A stretch of DNA of 64,000 bases, taken from assembly GCA_009859145.1 (NCBI GenBank), contig VRVR01000025.1, positions 261,491-325,490 of the forward strand. The letters are read 5' to 3'. The position numbers and the translations under genes were made by a program. Source of the DNA: Andalucia godoyi. Its lineage: Eukaryota > Discoba > Jakobea > Jakobida > Andaluciidae. Positions 47,417 to 58,600 of this stretch are shown here, in pieces (within the stretch, counting starts at the first letter, position 1; the number at the start of each line of letters is the position of its first letter). A model generated the notes under the pieces. That model ran no database searches and was not told the DNA's origin. It worked only from the letters and a program-made list of their open reading frames with translations.

Positions 47417-47668
47417 GTGACCAAGAAGCGACGTAACGCGGGACGCGCCAAGAACGGACGTGGCCACGTCAAGCCCAAGGCATGCTACTACTGTGGACGC
47501 CTCGTTGCCAAGGACAAGGCCATCAAGCGTTTCATTGTCCGCAACATTGTCGAGTCTGCCGCTGTTCGTGATCTTTCTGATGCGTCTGCCATCAAGGACT
47601 ACGCTCTGCCGAAGTTGTACATCAAGCAGTACTACTTCGTGTCGTGTGCAATCCACTCCAAGACCGTT
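47417..47668 (+). pseudogene. RPS26: Ribosomal protein eS26 fragment (decayed)
   Basis: 84 codons match eS26 from the second residue onward: [65 protein letters not shown]. Three defects are visible. The start codon position is GTG (47417-47419), not ATG. The third zinc-site Cys is Phe (YYFVSCAIH where YCVSCAIH is usual). Similarity stops after SKTV, so the last ~30 residues, including the RSREAR region, are missing. It lies between two transposons, consistent with capture or with disruption by the hAT element 40 bp downstream. A functional RPS26 must exist elsewhere. Confidence 0.85.
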
Positions 47669-47704
47669 CCTGCAGTTTTTCTTTTCATTGGTTTGTTTTA
47701 TTTT

Positions 47705-49830
47705 TCAAACGGTATTTTCATTTTTCTGTCGACAACACAATGGACTAGGATCTGAAGGCGAAATTGCAGGTTGTTTAGGAGGCCTCGTATCTTCGTAACC
47801 AGCGTCTGCCCTTCTTTTGCGTTTCATCTTGCAAAAATCGTAGTTTGCGTGGATAAACATCATACTGTTGACAGTGTTCGGATGAAGACGGTGACGTCGG
47901 TCGGATATTGTGTATCCAGAAATGGAGAAGACACGCTCACTACTCACACTGGATGCTTGGACACCTCCGTATCTGCGGGCTATATCAGCAACTTGAGGGA
48001 ACAGGGACTGCAGCGATTTCCACGTTTCAGACCATGTTGGTAGATCGTCACCAAGCCAACGACATGGATGGTTCACATACGACGTGACAATTGACTCAAA
48101 AGCATCTTTGGATACATGCTCGTCGTCATCAAATATCGGACCTATGAGCCGAAAATTTTGAGAAACCTCGGATGAAGAGTGGGGAGTATTGTTCCTTGGA
48201 GACGGAGCTGGAATCCTGCTTCTCGACGCAACAAAGCACATAACAACCGTTCTACCTCACGGCTTTCGCTCGACGGCATGTACCCTGTTTTGATTCGCGG
48301 GTCGAGAACCGATGAATCCAGAAATGTTTTCAAACGCGCCCTTAAGTGATTTCCAAAGGATAAACGAATTGAAGAAAGTGCTGCATTGCACAACTCCGAC
48401 GTTACTGATGACACTTCTGCTTCAACCGTTTGCGGACACTGCGATTTTCTCTTGCGAGCTTTTTTGGAAGTCGTTCCTACGCAGTCCAGAGTTTCGTCCA
48501 CAAAAATAAACTCCAGTGGCGAGATGGAGGCGTCGATCACGTCAGTTTTGTCGACTGTCTTCATGTTGGCTTGCAGCTCTCGGATGGTTCTTTCATCGTG
48601 GTCGGGATAGAGACTGAATAGCGTCCTAACAGTCGGAATAACGAGGCTTGCAACCGTTTCTTGATTCATGGAGAACCAACGGGTGGCTTGTTCGAAAGGA
48701 CGCAACACAGGAAGTAAAGATTCGATAAAAGACCATTCAACAGAATTCATCCGCAGATCTTCACGCTTGATCGCAACCAACACAAGTTCGATGGAGTCCT
48801 TCAGTTTTAGCAGTCGTTCAAGCGCATACAGCAGAGAGATCCATCGCGTCTTACATTCAGTTTTGATTGTGAGAGGAGAGGTGACACCCGCTCGTTTTTG
48901 ATACTCTACCAATTCACGAGTTGCCTTATTGCTGCGATGGAAGAATTCCATGATTTTCTTGGCCTTTTCAACGACGTAATCACACACTCGATTACTGAGA
49001 GATCCTTGAACTGATAATTGCAGAGTATGGATGAAACATCGAAGATGCGGGAGATTGGCATTCACAACAGCGTTCACTTGCACGTCAGCGTTATCAGTTG
49101 TGACCGAAACGACCGTATCATGCCGAATTCCGTAATCTTCCAGGCATTTGGAAAGGCTTGTGCGCAAGGAATCTGTGGATTCCCCTGATGGCAGGCAGCT
49201 CAAAAGAACATTCACAATTTCGAAGTCTTCATTCACAAAATGCGCTGTCACTGCAACAAAATGATGGCCATTTTTCGACGACCATCCATCTGTCGTCAAA
49301 GAAACTCCTGATGCATCCTGTGAAAGAGAATCGCCGACAAAATCATGAATCTCCTTTTCAATCTGAGGCAACAACGTCTGTGACAGGTGCTGTCGATCCG
49401 GGATTTGAAACCTTGGCTCAATCAGTTCGAGGAGCTGCTTGAAACCTTTGTTCTCCACAACAGACAAAGGTTGAATATCATGGCAGATCATATAAACAAT
49501 GGCTTCACGGAGTTCCTTTTTGCGACTATTTGTCAGAGGCTTGGCAAAGAAGTTGCTGATAGTAGGCGCGACGGTTGATTGGGGTGAGGAAACAGCTTTC
49601 CAGTCCGAAAGATGCTTCGATTCTAAATGATCGCGAAGCTTGTCCGTTGTCGGTTTGAGATACGGATACGTCTTCGGCTTCTCGTTCATCCTGAAAACGC
49701 AGAGTGCACAACAAACCTCTGGATGCTCCTTGCTGTCACGGATCACTTCGACGCCATTCCCAGACGAACAGTCTCTCTTCCTTGTCAAGGTGATTGTTCT
49801 CGTTCTTCCGGTGTCACCCAGGTACTTTGA
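47705..49830 (-). pseudogene. hAT-family transposase, frameshifted
   Basis: A BED-type zinc finger (CCALCVF, then HLESKH) opens the protein, followed by the hAT RNase-H-like core: LTTDGWSSKNGHHFVAVTAH (first Asp), VTTDNADVQVNAV (second Asp), LRCFIHTLQLSVQ, KTRWISLLYALERLL and MNSVEWSFIESLLPVLRPFE. The C-terminal dimerisation region (SSVSSERVFSISGYTISDRR, FIHANYDF) lies in another frame, from 48241 to 47705, so at least one frameshift near 48150-48240 has inactivated it. The 5' side is joined to a pogo-like fragment (49814-50195), and no hAT end could be found there. Confidence 0.8.
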
Positions 49831-50195
49831 CTCCATTTGGAGGAAATCCTGCTTCAGGAGGGGCATGTTCCTCTGCACTCTGTACACCGCGTAGAGTGAT
49901 ACAACCGCCTCTCTTCCTCCGGACACAGCGCAGCAGATCGTAATAGATGCCCACGTACTTGCGCACGGTACGCTCAGGAGACTGCAGATCGTGGTATTTT
50001 GCACCATCGATGATATGCGCAAGGACGTCCTTCGTGAGCTGCGCTTCCGAATTTGACTCTTTTCCTGTTGGGGATCGTTTTTTGACCATTTTGCGGAGCT
50101 CAATAGAAGCGTAATGAACAATATCAGATGACGATTTTTAACACGAATTTTCCCGGCATGACAAGTGCGAAAAAAACCGGCAATATTAGGTGGTT
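49814..50195 (-). mobile_element. Pogo-like 5' end fragment fused to the hAT element
   Basis: Codons 50089-49814 repeat the N-terminal part of the pogo-like transposase at 4833-6552 (KKRSPTGKESNSEAQLTKDV, LQSPERTVRKYVGI), then VYRVQRNMPLLKQ in a shifted frame, and similarity ends abruptly near 49825. The inverted-repeat core (GCCGGTTTTTTTCGCAC on the minus strand, 50190-50167) is also present. So one terminus plus ~370 bp of a related element survives, joined directly to hAT sequence. Confidence 0.7.
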
Positions 50196-50395
50196 TCACG
50201 ATGCAGCCGACTGCTCCAGTCCATACGTGATGTTCTGAAGAGCTGTCAGTGCCTCTGAAGGTCTGTTGCACTATGCAACTACTTTAACCGCTGGGCTAAT
50301 GTTGTGGTTATGACACACTAGAGTGGGCCACAAGTGCAAGAGATCAACGCCGTCCTTTACAACACATTCTACAAAAATGAATCAGAGGTTTACAT

Positions 50396-52681
50396 CTACA
50401 TAGGGTTTTGTCTCCTTAGAAAAAGCCGAGAACCACCGGTCTCTTTCACTGTCCATAAGCGCTGCAACGCCGTTTCCAAACAGTCGTGTAGCCACGTATC
50501 TCCCCAAAGGAAATGCACGTCATACCTCAAATCTTTGCATCGTTTTTCGTGTTCTGAAAGAACTTTCCCATGCTTACGAATCGAAGTGAGAGGGATCTCA
50601 GACTTCCCGGCCTGTTGTTGGAGCGTCCTGAGAGCATTCTCAACAGCTGAGCTGGTTGTAGTGATCACCAACTTTCCTAGGCAGACATCGACATCAGGAA
50701 TTGTGCGTAAAAGAGCACCAAGTACCTGCGCCATACCCTTTTCAGCTTTCGCGATTGCAACTGCAATATAGGGAGAACTTTTTTGAGGAGGATTGTCACG
50801 ATGGGTCTCTGGATCACCGCCATCCATTTTCACGGACGACTTTTTCCCTTTGCACTGCCAGGCATTAATTTCAATTAGGGAATCCGATAATTTTCTCAGT
50901 ACGAGACCGTCGATGCCTATTTCGTTTTCCCATTTGAGCACGACGTTTGTGTACTGATTAACATCATCCATTCCCAGCAGTAGATCCTGATTGGATGCCT
51001 CGCGTAGCCACAGTTTGTCGTCTTTGCCGATGAATACACTGGACGAACTGTGTGATTGACACCCGCTACCAAAAATTCGGTGAATGCGTGGAAGCATCAA
51101 GTCCTCAAGGTCAAAACCTGCGTTCGTATCTGTGCCACCATGTACCATTTGGCAGACCGTGAACATGCGGACAAAGTCCAACACCGGTGGTGCGCCTTTG
51201 CTGAAATACGTCTCGGCATCACGAGGCCGTGATAGCTGCACATGCGACGCAGAGAAATTTTCATCTACCAACGTCTGCTCGACATACAACAGTCCATGTT
51301 CCACCCACTTATGAATCCAAGAGTCAGCTATCCCTTCGTCGCATCCTAGTAATCTACGCAAGTTAGCAATAGCTTCCGAGTGAGAAATGCTTACATCCTT
51401 CGGCACAAGAAAAGCTTTGCCTTTTGTTGCCCAGTGTACAATTGCTTCCTCCAGAGCAGACGACTGACGAGACACAGTCTTTCGCATCAGATTCACGAAG
51501 GCATAAAACGGTGACTCAGTATTTGAAAACTCGTAGGCAGGAGAAACCAGTCGCGGAAAATCTGGAGCTGCTGGGTCAGAAACACGGCTGTGAACCGCTC
51601 GACCGATGCCGCCAGTGAAATGCATCGCCTCGGAAACCTCTTCGTCAGAAAACTCGCGACCATACCGACACTTCATGTATGATTTGAGCTGTGCACAATC
51701 ACGTATCGCTGCCACATGGTAGTATTGACACAGGGATTTGTTGAAGTCTGCGTACCTACTGTATCTTGGGTCTCGCATACTCTCGAACAACATGGAACGA
51801 AGGTTGGCAGAAGAGCCAGTGAGGATCGCAAGTGAACCTGGGACATGTTTTGCAAAATACTCCAATTCAGCAATTGCTGCCACACAGACATCATTAGGAT
51901 CGACGACACCAGGAACGAACAAAGATTGAACTTCGTCCACTATGATTCCAACGGAGAACGGCAACTTACCAACCACCTTACGTAGATCCCAGTCTTTCAA
52001 GAGATGAACAGCGTTGTTAAGATCGTCGAGCCGGTGGCCGAACACTTGATTGAAATCACTGCCACGTTGTCGAACAAAAACCTCACGAAAGAGGAGACTC
52101 AGCCATTTCAGCGCTACAGGCCTGTCATATGGACTCTTACAGTCGACATAGACGAGAAAAAAAGTACTAGAACATGCCGCCACCGCCACCGCCAGAGCTT
52201 TCACAATTGTTGTCTTTCCAGTTCCCTCAACACCATCAATAATCGCATGATCCGTATCGAAACTCCTCTCTCGATTCCATTCCCTTTGCAAAACCATGCG
52301 GACGAGCTGGGTCAATAAGTCGGACAGCATGGAATTGCTTTGCTCGTAGATTGGAGGCAAGTACAATGGATGGTCGATCGATAATGTTCGCATCGCTGCC
52401 CATACTGACCGGAACGTCGCTAACACTTCTTTGAATAGGAACACTCGCTCCTCGATCAATACATGTGGAAGGACAAGAAGTTTCTGATACACCGCTCGCG
52501 CATCTCGACACACCGCCAAAACGCCCTGCAATTCGCTGGTCACATTGTACGATTCCGGAGTTTGAGCGACTGCGTGTTGAAGAAAAAGAAGAGCGGAGGT
52601 GCTGAATGCTTCTCGGCCCAGTTGTTGATCCTCCTGCTCTGTGAGCAGGAGACCTTCCACCATAGAAGTGAGGTTGCTCAT
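50396..52681 (-). CDS. Crinkler/RHS-like P-loop NTPase-nuclease
   Basis: 761 aa from ATG 52681. The frame stays open ~34 codons further up, without an ATG, until the inverted repeat of the neighbouring transposon, so part of the N-terminus or leader may have been lost. Helical N-terminal region (~1-140); P-loop NTPase with Walker A GVEGTGKT (150-157), a beta-strand LVYVDC, Walker B VGIIVDE (Asp249-Glu250) and sensor-like LAILTGSSANLRS; then winged-helix-like segments. The C-terminal domain has a PD-(D/E)XK layout: ENEIGIDGLVL (Asp591) and IEINAWQCK (Glu604, Lys611). This order (NTPase then REase-fold nuclease) is that of CR effectors/Crinklers and trypanosome RHS proteins, a class thought to derive from transposons. 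Assignment by motif order; function (effector, anti-transposon factor or selfish gene) unknown. Confidence 0.7.
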   Translation of the reverse strand: MSNLTSMVEGLLLTEQEDQQLGREAFSTSALLFLQHAVAQTPESYNVTSELQGVLAVCRDARAVYQKLLVLPHVLIEERVFLFKEVLATFRSVWAAMRTLSIDHPLYLPPIYEQSNSMLSDLLTQLVRMVLQREWNRERSFDTDHAIIDGVEGTGKTTIVKALAVAVAACSSTFFLVYVDCKSPYDRPVALKWLSLLFREVFVRQRGSDFNQVFGHRLDDLNNAVHLLKDWDLRKVVGKLPFSVGIIVDEVQSLFVPGVVDPNDVCVAAIAELEYFAKHVPGSLAILTGSSANLRSMLFESMRDPRYSRYADFNKSLCQYYHVAAIRDCAQLKSYMKCRYGREFSDEEVSEAMHFTGGIGRAVHSRVSDPAAPDFPRLVSPAYEFSNTESPFYAFVNLMRKTVSRQSSALEEAIVHWATKGKAFLVPKDVSISHSEAIANLRRLLGCDEGIADSWIHKWVEHGLLYVEQTLVDENFSASHVQLSRPRDAETYFSKGAPPVLDFVRMFTVCQMVHGGTDTNAGFDLEDLMLPRIHRIFGSGCQSHSSSSVFIGKDDKLWLREASNQDLLLGMDDVNQYTNVVLKWENEIGIDGLVLRKLSDSLIEINAWQCKGKKSSVKMDGGDPETHRDNPPQKSSPYIAVAIAKAEKGMAQVLGALLRTIPDVDVCLGKLVITTTSSAVENALRTLQQQAGKSEIPLTSIRKHGKVLSEHEKRCKDLRYDVHFLWGDTWLHDCLETALQRLWTVKETGGSRLFLRRQNPM

Positions 52682-52794
52682 CTGCTGGTTCCCTTTTGTC
52701 GCTGTTTCCAAAGAAATCAGAAATTCGTTGAAATTGAGCAAGAAATCACGATTTATTATAGCAGACGGGGAAACAGTGGTTTCTCAAAAAATTG

Positions 52795-52836
52795 GCCGTC
52801 TGATGTGTCGCACGCTTGATTGCTTGAGTCTACAAC
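52795..52836 (+). repeat. Left terminal inverted repeat core
   Basis: 42 bp starting GCCGTCTGATGTGTCGCACG, identical to the reverse complement of 54985-55026. Confidence 0.9.
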
Positions 52837-52942
52837 TTGCTCCCGCCCTTTTTTTTCCCTCTTGCGATTTACGATATTTTATCAAGCACAAACAAAAATT
52901 AAAATTAAAAAAACAGAATTAATCATTGAAACACCAGTGAGC

Positions 52943-54865
52943 ATGGAAAGCTCATATTTCAACATGCAGAATTCGCATGGTAACGTGCCGTTCGACCCGT
53001 TCCAAGCTTGGAACAGGGCTGTGGAACAGTCTTCGCACCCCACGTCACTTACTCCGGTTCCGCAAGTTCCCGCAGCACTTCAGCAGCACCTTATCCAACA
53101 AGGACTCTTGGCACCGGTCTCCCAAGGAAATCTCCAGCAACGGCCCCAAAGAACTTTACCAAAATTGCCCGTTGTTTGGAGGCACAATGCAGCGGAAGCC
53201 CAGTTGATGCAGAATCAGCAGCGTTCCACAGTAATCGCGACGGCCGTGTTACCTCGTGCCCAGAGCGAACAGAATCTGTATCCCATTTCACAAGATCAAT
53301 TCCCCGAACTTGGACAGACTACAATTCGAGATTTCATGTCAAGGTCTGCAAGGAAACGTCAATTGCAGGAAGCGCAACATGCACAGAAGCTCAAGGAGAA
53401 AGCAGATGAAAAGGCGGCCCTGTAAAGCGTCGAAGAGGACAAAAAAGAACAAGCAATTGCCGAGAAAACAGCAGGGCATAGAAAAGAACACCCGCCAAAG
53501 GATGAAATCTCGCAGCGCGACAAAGAGCTGTTGTGGAACAATCTGATCCTCGGAAATGCCAACATCAGAGAACTCGCAAGCGTGATGCAGCACAAGGAGA
53601 CGACACTCCGAAGAACATTTGATCGGATGCGGAAGCGACAGGAAAGAGGAGAGGATCCGCTCGAGCCAGTCGCACACGGAGCGGCGAATCCAAAGTGTCG
53701 ACGGCCGAGAACCTTCTCTGACGACCATCTTCTTTGGGCCGCACGGCAAATGGCGGTGAACAGCTCCCTCCACTACGTCGATGTGATGAAATTGCTGCAA
53801 CAACAATTCCCCGAGCTTCAAGCACTTGATCCGCATTCAAGCTCAAAAACATTGAAATATTGGATGCACGATTACTTGGGATTTCGAGCAGCTGACTTCT
53901 ACCCGGTACCAGTCAGCAGAAACTTGGCCAAGAACATCGACGCGAGATTTGACTATGCGACGACGATGATGACAGAAAAACGACGGTCTTATGACCAAGC
54001 CATCTTCATCGATGAAACCCCGTTCAACTACTGCGTCCAGCCGGTCAAAGGACTCAGCGTCCGAGGTTGTCGACCGATGCTGCCGATTGGCACACTTTCC
54101 ATTCCGAACATCACTGCAATTGTTGCAGTCAATCGCACCCGCATCGTGTACTTCGAATGCTTCACGGGAGGTGTCAATGGGATGACATACGCACTGTTTC
54201 TTCAGAATCTGTTCAAGGAACTCACCTCCAAGGGCGAATTGCCACGGCAAGATGGGGCTCGACAGCTGATTCTTCAGGACAACTGCGCATTTCACAAGAC
54301 CAGCATCGTGCAGTCTGTCATTCCGCAAGATGTGGAACTAGGCTACATACCTGCATATTCGCCCTTCCTGGATCCATGCGAAGAAGTCTTCAGTATCTGG
54401 AAGTACTACTTTTCCAGACTGCTGACGACCATTATCCCAACATCGAAAGAAAACCTCGTCGATCTCATATGCAAGTCGTACTTCGAGATCACCACCAAGC
54501 AAATCCAGGGGGCGTGGGATCATACGCTGTCGTTCTTTCACGACTGTTTGTGCCGGCTACCAATTTCGTCCCGCCGACTTCTCGATCACATTCACGCAGG
54601 TGACGACAAAGAAGCTGCAGCTATTCGCAAATTCGGAGAATGGGGCCTTGAGCAAAGACCCGGGGTTCTGCGCGGAGCCGTCGAGGCCGGCGTAGAGGCC
54701 GAAGATGATGTCACGGACGACGCTCTGCAAGAAACGGGGCATCAGCCTCCCTTTGTGTCGCTCCAGGACACGAAATCAAGCATCTCAGGTCAAGAGAAGA
54801 CCTTTCCGGACAGACAGCGTACTGGTGGTGGTGAACAAAATCATGACGATGATGACGACAAGTGA
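52943..54865 (+). pseudogene. IS630/Tc1-like DDE transposase with one in-frame TAA
   Basis: The frame from ATG 52943 runs to TAA 53423-53425 and continues in the same frame, with no further stop, to 54865. The part before the stop is Gln/Pro-rich, then a charged helix (SRSARKRQLQEAQHAQKLKE). The charged helix simply continues after the stop (EEDKKEQAIAEKT), which argues that the stop is secondary. Helix-turn-helix follows, then the catalytic domain: IFIDETPFNY (Asp), ILQDNCAFHKT (Asp) and YSPFLDPCEEVFSIWK (Glu), with about 33 residues between the last two. The C-terminus ends in an Asp run. A TTG at 53531 is not a credible start. Either one nonsense mutation in a young copy or stop read-through. 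Confidence 0.8.
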
Positions 54866-54984
54866 AACAGCAGATTCCCTGCGAAGATAAATTCTCCAAA
54901 AAGAAATCGAAACGAAGCATTGCCAGGCAATTTTGTACACGGGCGAATTGGCATAAAAAAGATTAAAATGTTTCAGGGAGACAT

Positions 54985-55026
54985 GTTGTAGACTCAAGCA
55001 ATCAAGCGTGCGACACATCAGACGGC
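54985..55026 (-). repeat. Right terminal inverted repeat core
   Basis: 42 bp, reverse complement identical to 52795-52836; followed by GCAAATGAGACACTG and then TA. Confidence 0.9.
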
Positions 55027-55039
55027 AAATGAGACACTG

Positions 55040-55668
55040 TAAGTGACAATTGCAACAATTCACCTGACTTGGGGAATGGGTTATGGATGGGTAATCGGCT
55101 TTTTGAGAAGACAGTCGCTGTCACAAGCTGTCAAGTGAAAAAAATGCACGGGCAGTCAAGGATGCAACTGCAGCGTGATGTCATCCTCGTCGCACGCATC
55201 ACCCCAGTTAAGCTGCTCTCGCAGATCGGAGCCGGATCCTGACGATTTCCTGCTCGGACTGAGGCAAGTCATTCGACATCTTTTTCCGTTTGCTGACACC
55301 GCTCTTGTTTGTTTACAAATGCAAAATCTTATCAGACACTATTTGAGAGTTAATAAAATAAGAAAAGAAAAAGAAAAGAGAAAAGTCCAGAAAGATCAAA
55401 CTCCGGGTTTTTGCCCAGATGGTGTGGGCACCGCCGGAACCTGGATCGGTGGGTCACGGACTCATGGCCGAATGGGTGCCACTCTGGCAGCCAAATGTTT
55501 TGCTTCAAAAGGCAGGCACCGAAGTTGTTTCGGCTTCCTTCCGATCCCTTCAGGCCGTCACCTTCGTTCATCTACTTCCTCTCCCATTTTCTCTTCTTCA
55601 AGTATACAAATCGTAAAGCTCCTCGCAATTTCAGGACAGCGTCTTTTTAAGGAGTGCCTTCATCAGTT
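55040..55668. other. Intergenic, upstream of the NO VEIN-like gene
   Basis: 629 bp with AAGAAAAG-type runs at 55360-55385 and a pyrimidine-rich stretch near 55570-55600. A plus-strand frame of 228 codons (55175-55861) overlaps the next gene and looks random. Nothing else recognised. Confidence 0.45.
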
Positions 55669-58600
55669 ATGGATAAACCACGTAGGATGGACAATACCTC
55701 CTCTTCCTCCTCTTCCTCTTCTGCGATTCCCAGTAACCCTTCTTCAAGTGGTGATGTTCGTGCGCGCCGCGAGCGCCCAATTTTTCCCAGCCGTGATTCT
55801 GCTGTCCGGGACTCTGACCTCCATCGTCCAAATTCATCTTCTTCGGTGCGAGTCCCCTTAGACACTGCTGTCAATAATGCACCGGCTTTCATTCCGACGA
55901 GTGGTAGTGGCACAGAAGACGACATGATAAAGGCTTGTCGTGCAGTTGTTTCACGCGGAGCATTTGTGACGATCCAAGATCTCCGCTCGGAATTGGCGAA
56001 GCTTGGGTGGAAGATTGGTTCCAAGAATTTGCATCGTCCTATGTTTGAGAAGCTGCTCTGCCTTGAGAAGTGGTTGCAGAAAATTGATGAAAGCATTCCA
56101 TGTATCTTTCTGGGATCGCATTTTCTGACATTGTATGATATGGAGATAGCGATTCGAAGCCTCCCCGAGTTTAAGAGTGGCAAAATCAATCCATTTGATC
56201 TTTTTGGGAGTCTGGTTCATCATCCACAAATCAAAGCGATGATCTCGAAGGGTGACGTTATCCTAGATCCGATTTGGCAGCGCGAGGGATGGTATCCACC
56301 TGTTCACGGTTATGAGACCATCGAGAACATTTTGTCCAAATTTTTTGAGGCCTGTCGCCGGAAGCGGTCAGAAACGAGGGATTTGAATGCAAAACTGGAT
56401 GATGCTGAGATCGTCTCTGTTTGCACAGATGGTCTTGATGAGTTCGCCGCAAGTCATTTGCCATCGTACCCGGGCATGAAAGAGCGACTGTCCAGGTCTG
56501 GAGAGCCCTTTTTCTCCCATAAACACGTTGGCGGAATCACGCGTTATCGTAGATGGCCGATTGTTACAATTGGTATCATGCGTACTGGCCGTGATATTTG
56601 GAAGAAGGATCTCCTCGAAATTCAAAGCCTTTTATCTTCTCGTAGGCAAGAGTATCAGTCACTCACTTCCGCCGCTCAGGATATGCTCAGGAACTTGTCG
56701 AGGACTGTCCAACTGGGTGAGTCTCCTGTCGAAATGATGGGAATCACTCGAAAGTTCGTTTCGAATTTATTGGCGAAGCACTTGAAAACAGTTACAGAGT
56801 CTTCTCATCGACCGAAAAAACACAATTCAGACACAAGACATGCAATTAACAGAATTCTTGAATCAGAAACGTTTGCGACATGCATCTCTTCGGTGTTAAT
56901 GCCTCTTATTCTTGTCGCTGGAAAAAATTGGCTCTCAGCAACAGCATCTGCAGGGAAGGATTCGACCGATGCCATCTCGGAGTTCTGTGTTCTAGCTGTC
57001 GTTTTACCTGAAGACTTATTCCCGAAGTTGGACTCTTTGTTTAAACGTTTCCGAGTCCGAATCGACAAGTTACGTAATCTTGATGAATCACGACAAGAGT
57101 CCGGTAACCGGACACTTTGTTTGCGTATGATTTTGTTTGAATTTCTGGAAGCTTTGCAAGAGGCGTACATCAAGTTGTCGAATGGCTCTCGTTTCCCCTC
57201 TATTTGGGCATTCTTGCAAGAAGGCATTGGCAGGGATGTTTTTATCGAAAATGTGTTCGAGATTTTCCGATCGTGTTTGTCTTTGCAGGACAATTTGCGT
57301 ACCAAAACCGCAGATGCACCTTTTACCGACGGATCACCATTTATTGAGGATGATGATCGTGCTGGATTAGGATCTGTTGTTCAAGACGAGATTCTTGTAG
57401 ACACCTTACGATACCAATTTTCTGTTTTGACGAACAATCCTCCAGATTTCAATCTGTTTCCTAGTTCCGGAACGTCCTTGCATCGGCTTTTTTCTATCTT
57501 GGCGGACATTGAAGTTGACGTATCTAGTCGATTTTCCAAGACTGCCTCTTCCTTCAGTCAGTTGTGCAACCTCTCTTTTGTTAAGTTTCTCGTTGATCAT
57601 TTCGCTGAGCTGTCTCCAGATCTCGATAGTTTCGCTAGCGAAGTAGTTCATGTTCCTCTGAGCAGCGTTTTTCAGCGAACGGATTGTTTGAGTATCGGCG
57701 AACAGAGGCAATCGTATATTTTAGTGAGGTTTTTGGCCTCTATTGGACGTGATAAGGCGTTTGTTACTGCCCACAAGGATGCAATTAAGCGCAGGCTCTT
57801 CGGAGAAAGGTGTTATCTGGACGATGCTGCTCAGAGAACTCTGTTTGCGGCCGTCAACAATATTTTTTCGAACAGCAGCTTGTGCGGGGCTAACGAATCT
57901 TTCAGTCAGGATTCCATCTTCATCGTGGACGCTCCGATCTTACTGGAATGCGCTCTGGAATCTTCGTCAAATTCGAATTGTATTTGCGAAATTGCAGATG
58001 ATGCAAGATTCGCATCCCAAGTAATTAAGGTGGCGGGAGACTTGCAGCGCTTTTCTGATCTCATTTGTGAACTTGCTTCGGTGCCGTCATGTGCAGATTT
58101 GTCGCTCGTAATGGATTGGGACAGATTGTTTCAGCCGCGCTTTGGGTCACTGATGGATGCGTTGTTGGAGGTGGCGTTAGCAGTTGCTCAAGATGCATGT
58201 CTTGGGAGTGCCGTCCAGAGACGTTTATTGTCCTCTCACATGTTTTTACACTTTTCCGATTCCTCTTTTGTGAAGATTCCCAAAAACAGGACCATGGAGC
58301 AATTCCAGTCTTGTGTTGAGCATTCTCTTTTTAAGGAAGCAATCGAATGTGCCATTGCTTTGACATTTTCGTTGGCAAAATCGGGCTCGACTTTCGAGAT
58401 TGCACGGGCATTGGTAACGAGTACTGCTTCTGAATTCCTGTCCAAGATTGATGTAGTGAATGCAAGCAGATTTGTCGCTGATCTGATCCTGATCTGTCCG
58501 TCGCAACTCATCATGTCCGTCGGTTATGAGATTTTTTGTTGCGCTCTCTTCTCCGCACATCCACATGGGGCAGATGAACTGGCTGATTTGGCAAGTCGAT

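Larger units (their letters stand above)
52774..55039 (+). mobile_element. IS630/Tc1-like DNA transposon with near-perfect inverted repeats
   Basis: Both ends begin CAGTG and share TCTCA close by, then a 42-bp core that is identical in inverted orientation (52795-52836 and 54985-55026). The right end is followed by TA; the left flank is AA. The element lies 93 bp from the NTPase-nuclease start and 630 bp from the NO VEIN-like start, and carries one transposase frame interrupted by a single stop. Confidence 0.85.

Noticed and set aside
50215-50330. tRNA-like segment on the minus strand (TAGCCCAGCGGTTAA)
   Set aside because: A D-arm-like word is present, but there is no T-loop (GTTCRANYC) or matching acceptor stem, and the following GTTGCATAGTGCAAC is just a short palindrome.
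52691-52741. TTG-initiated longer version of the NTPase-nuclease
   Set aside because: TTG starts are not expected in nuclear genes; the first ATG in frame is 52681.
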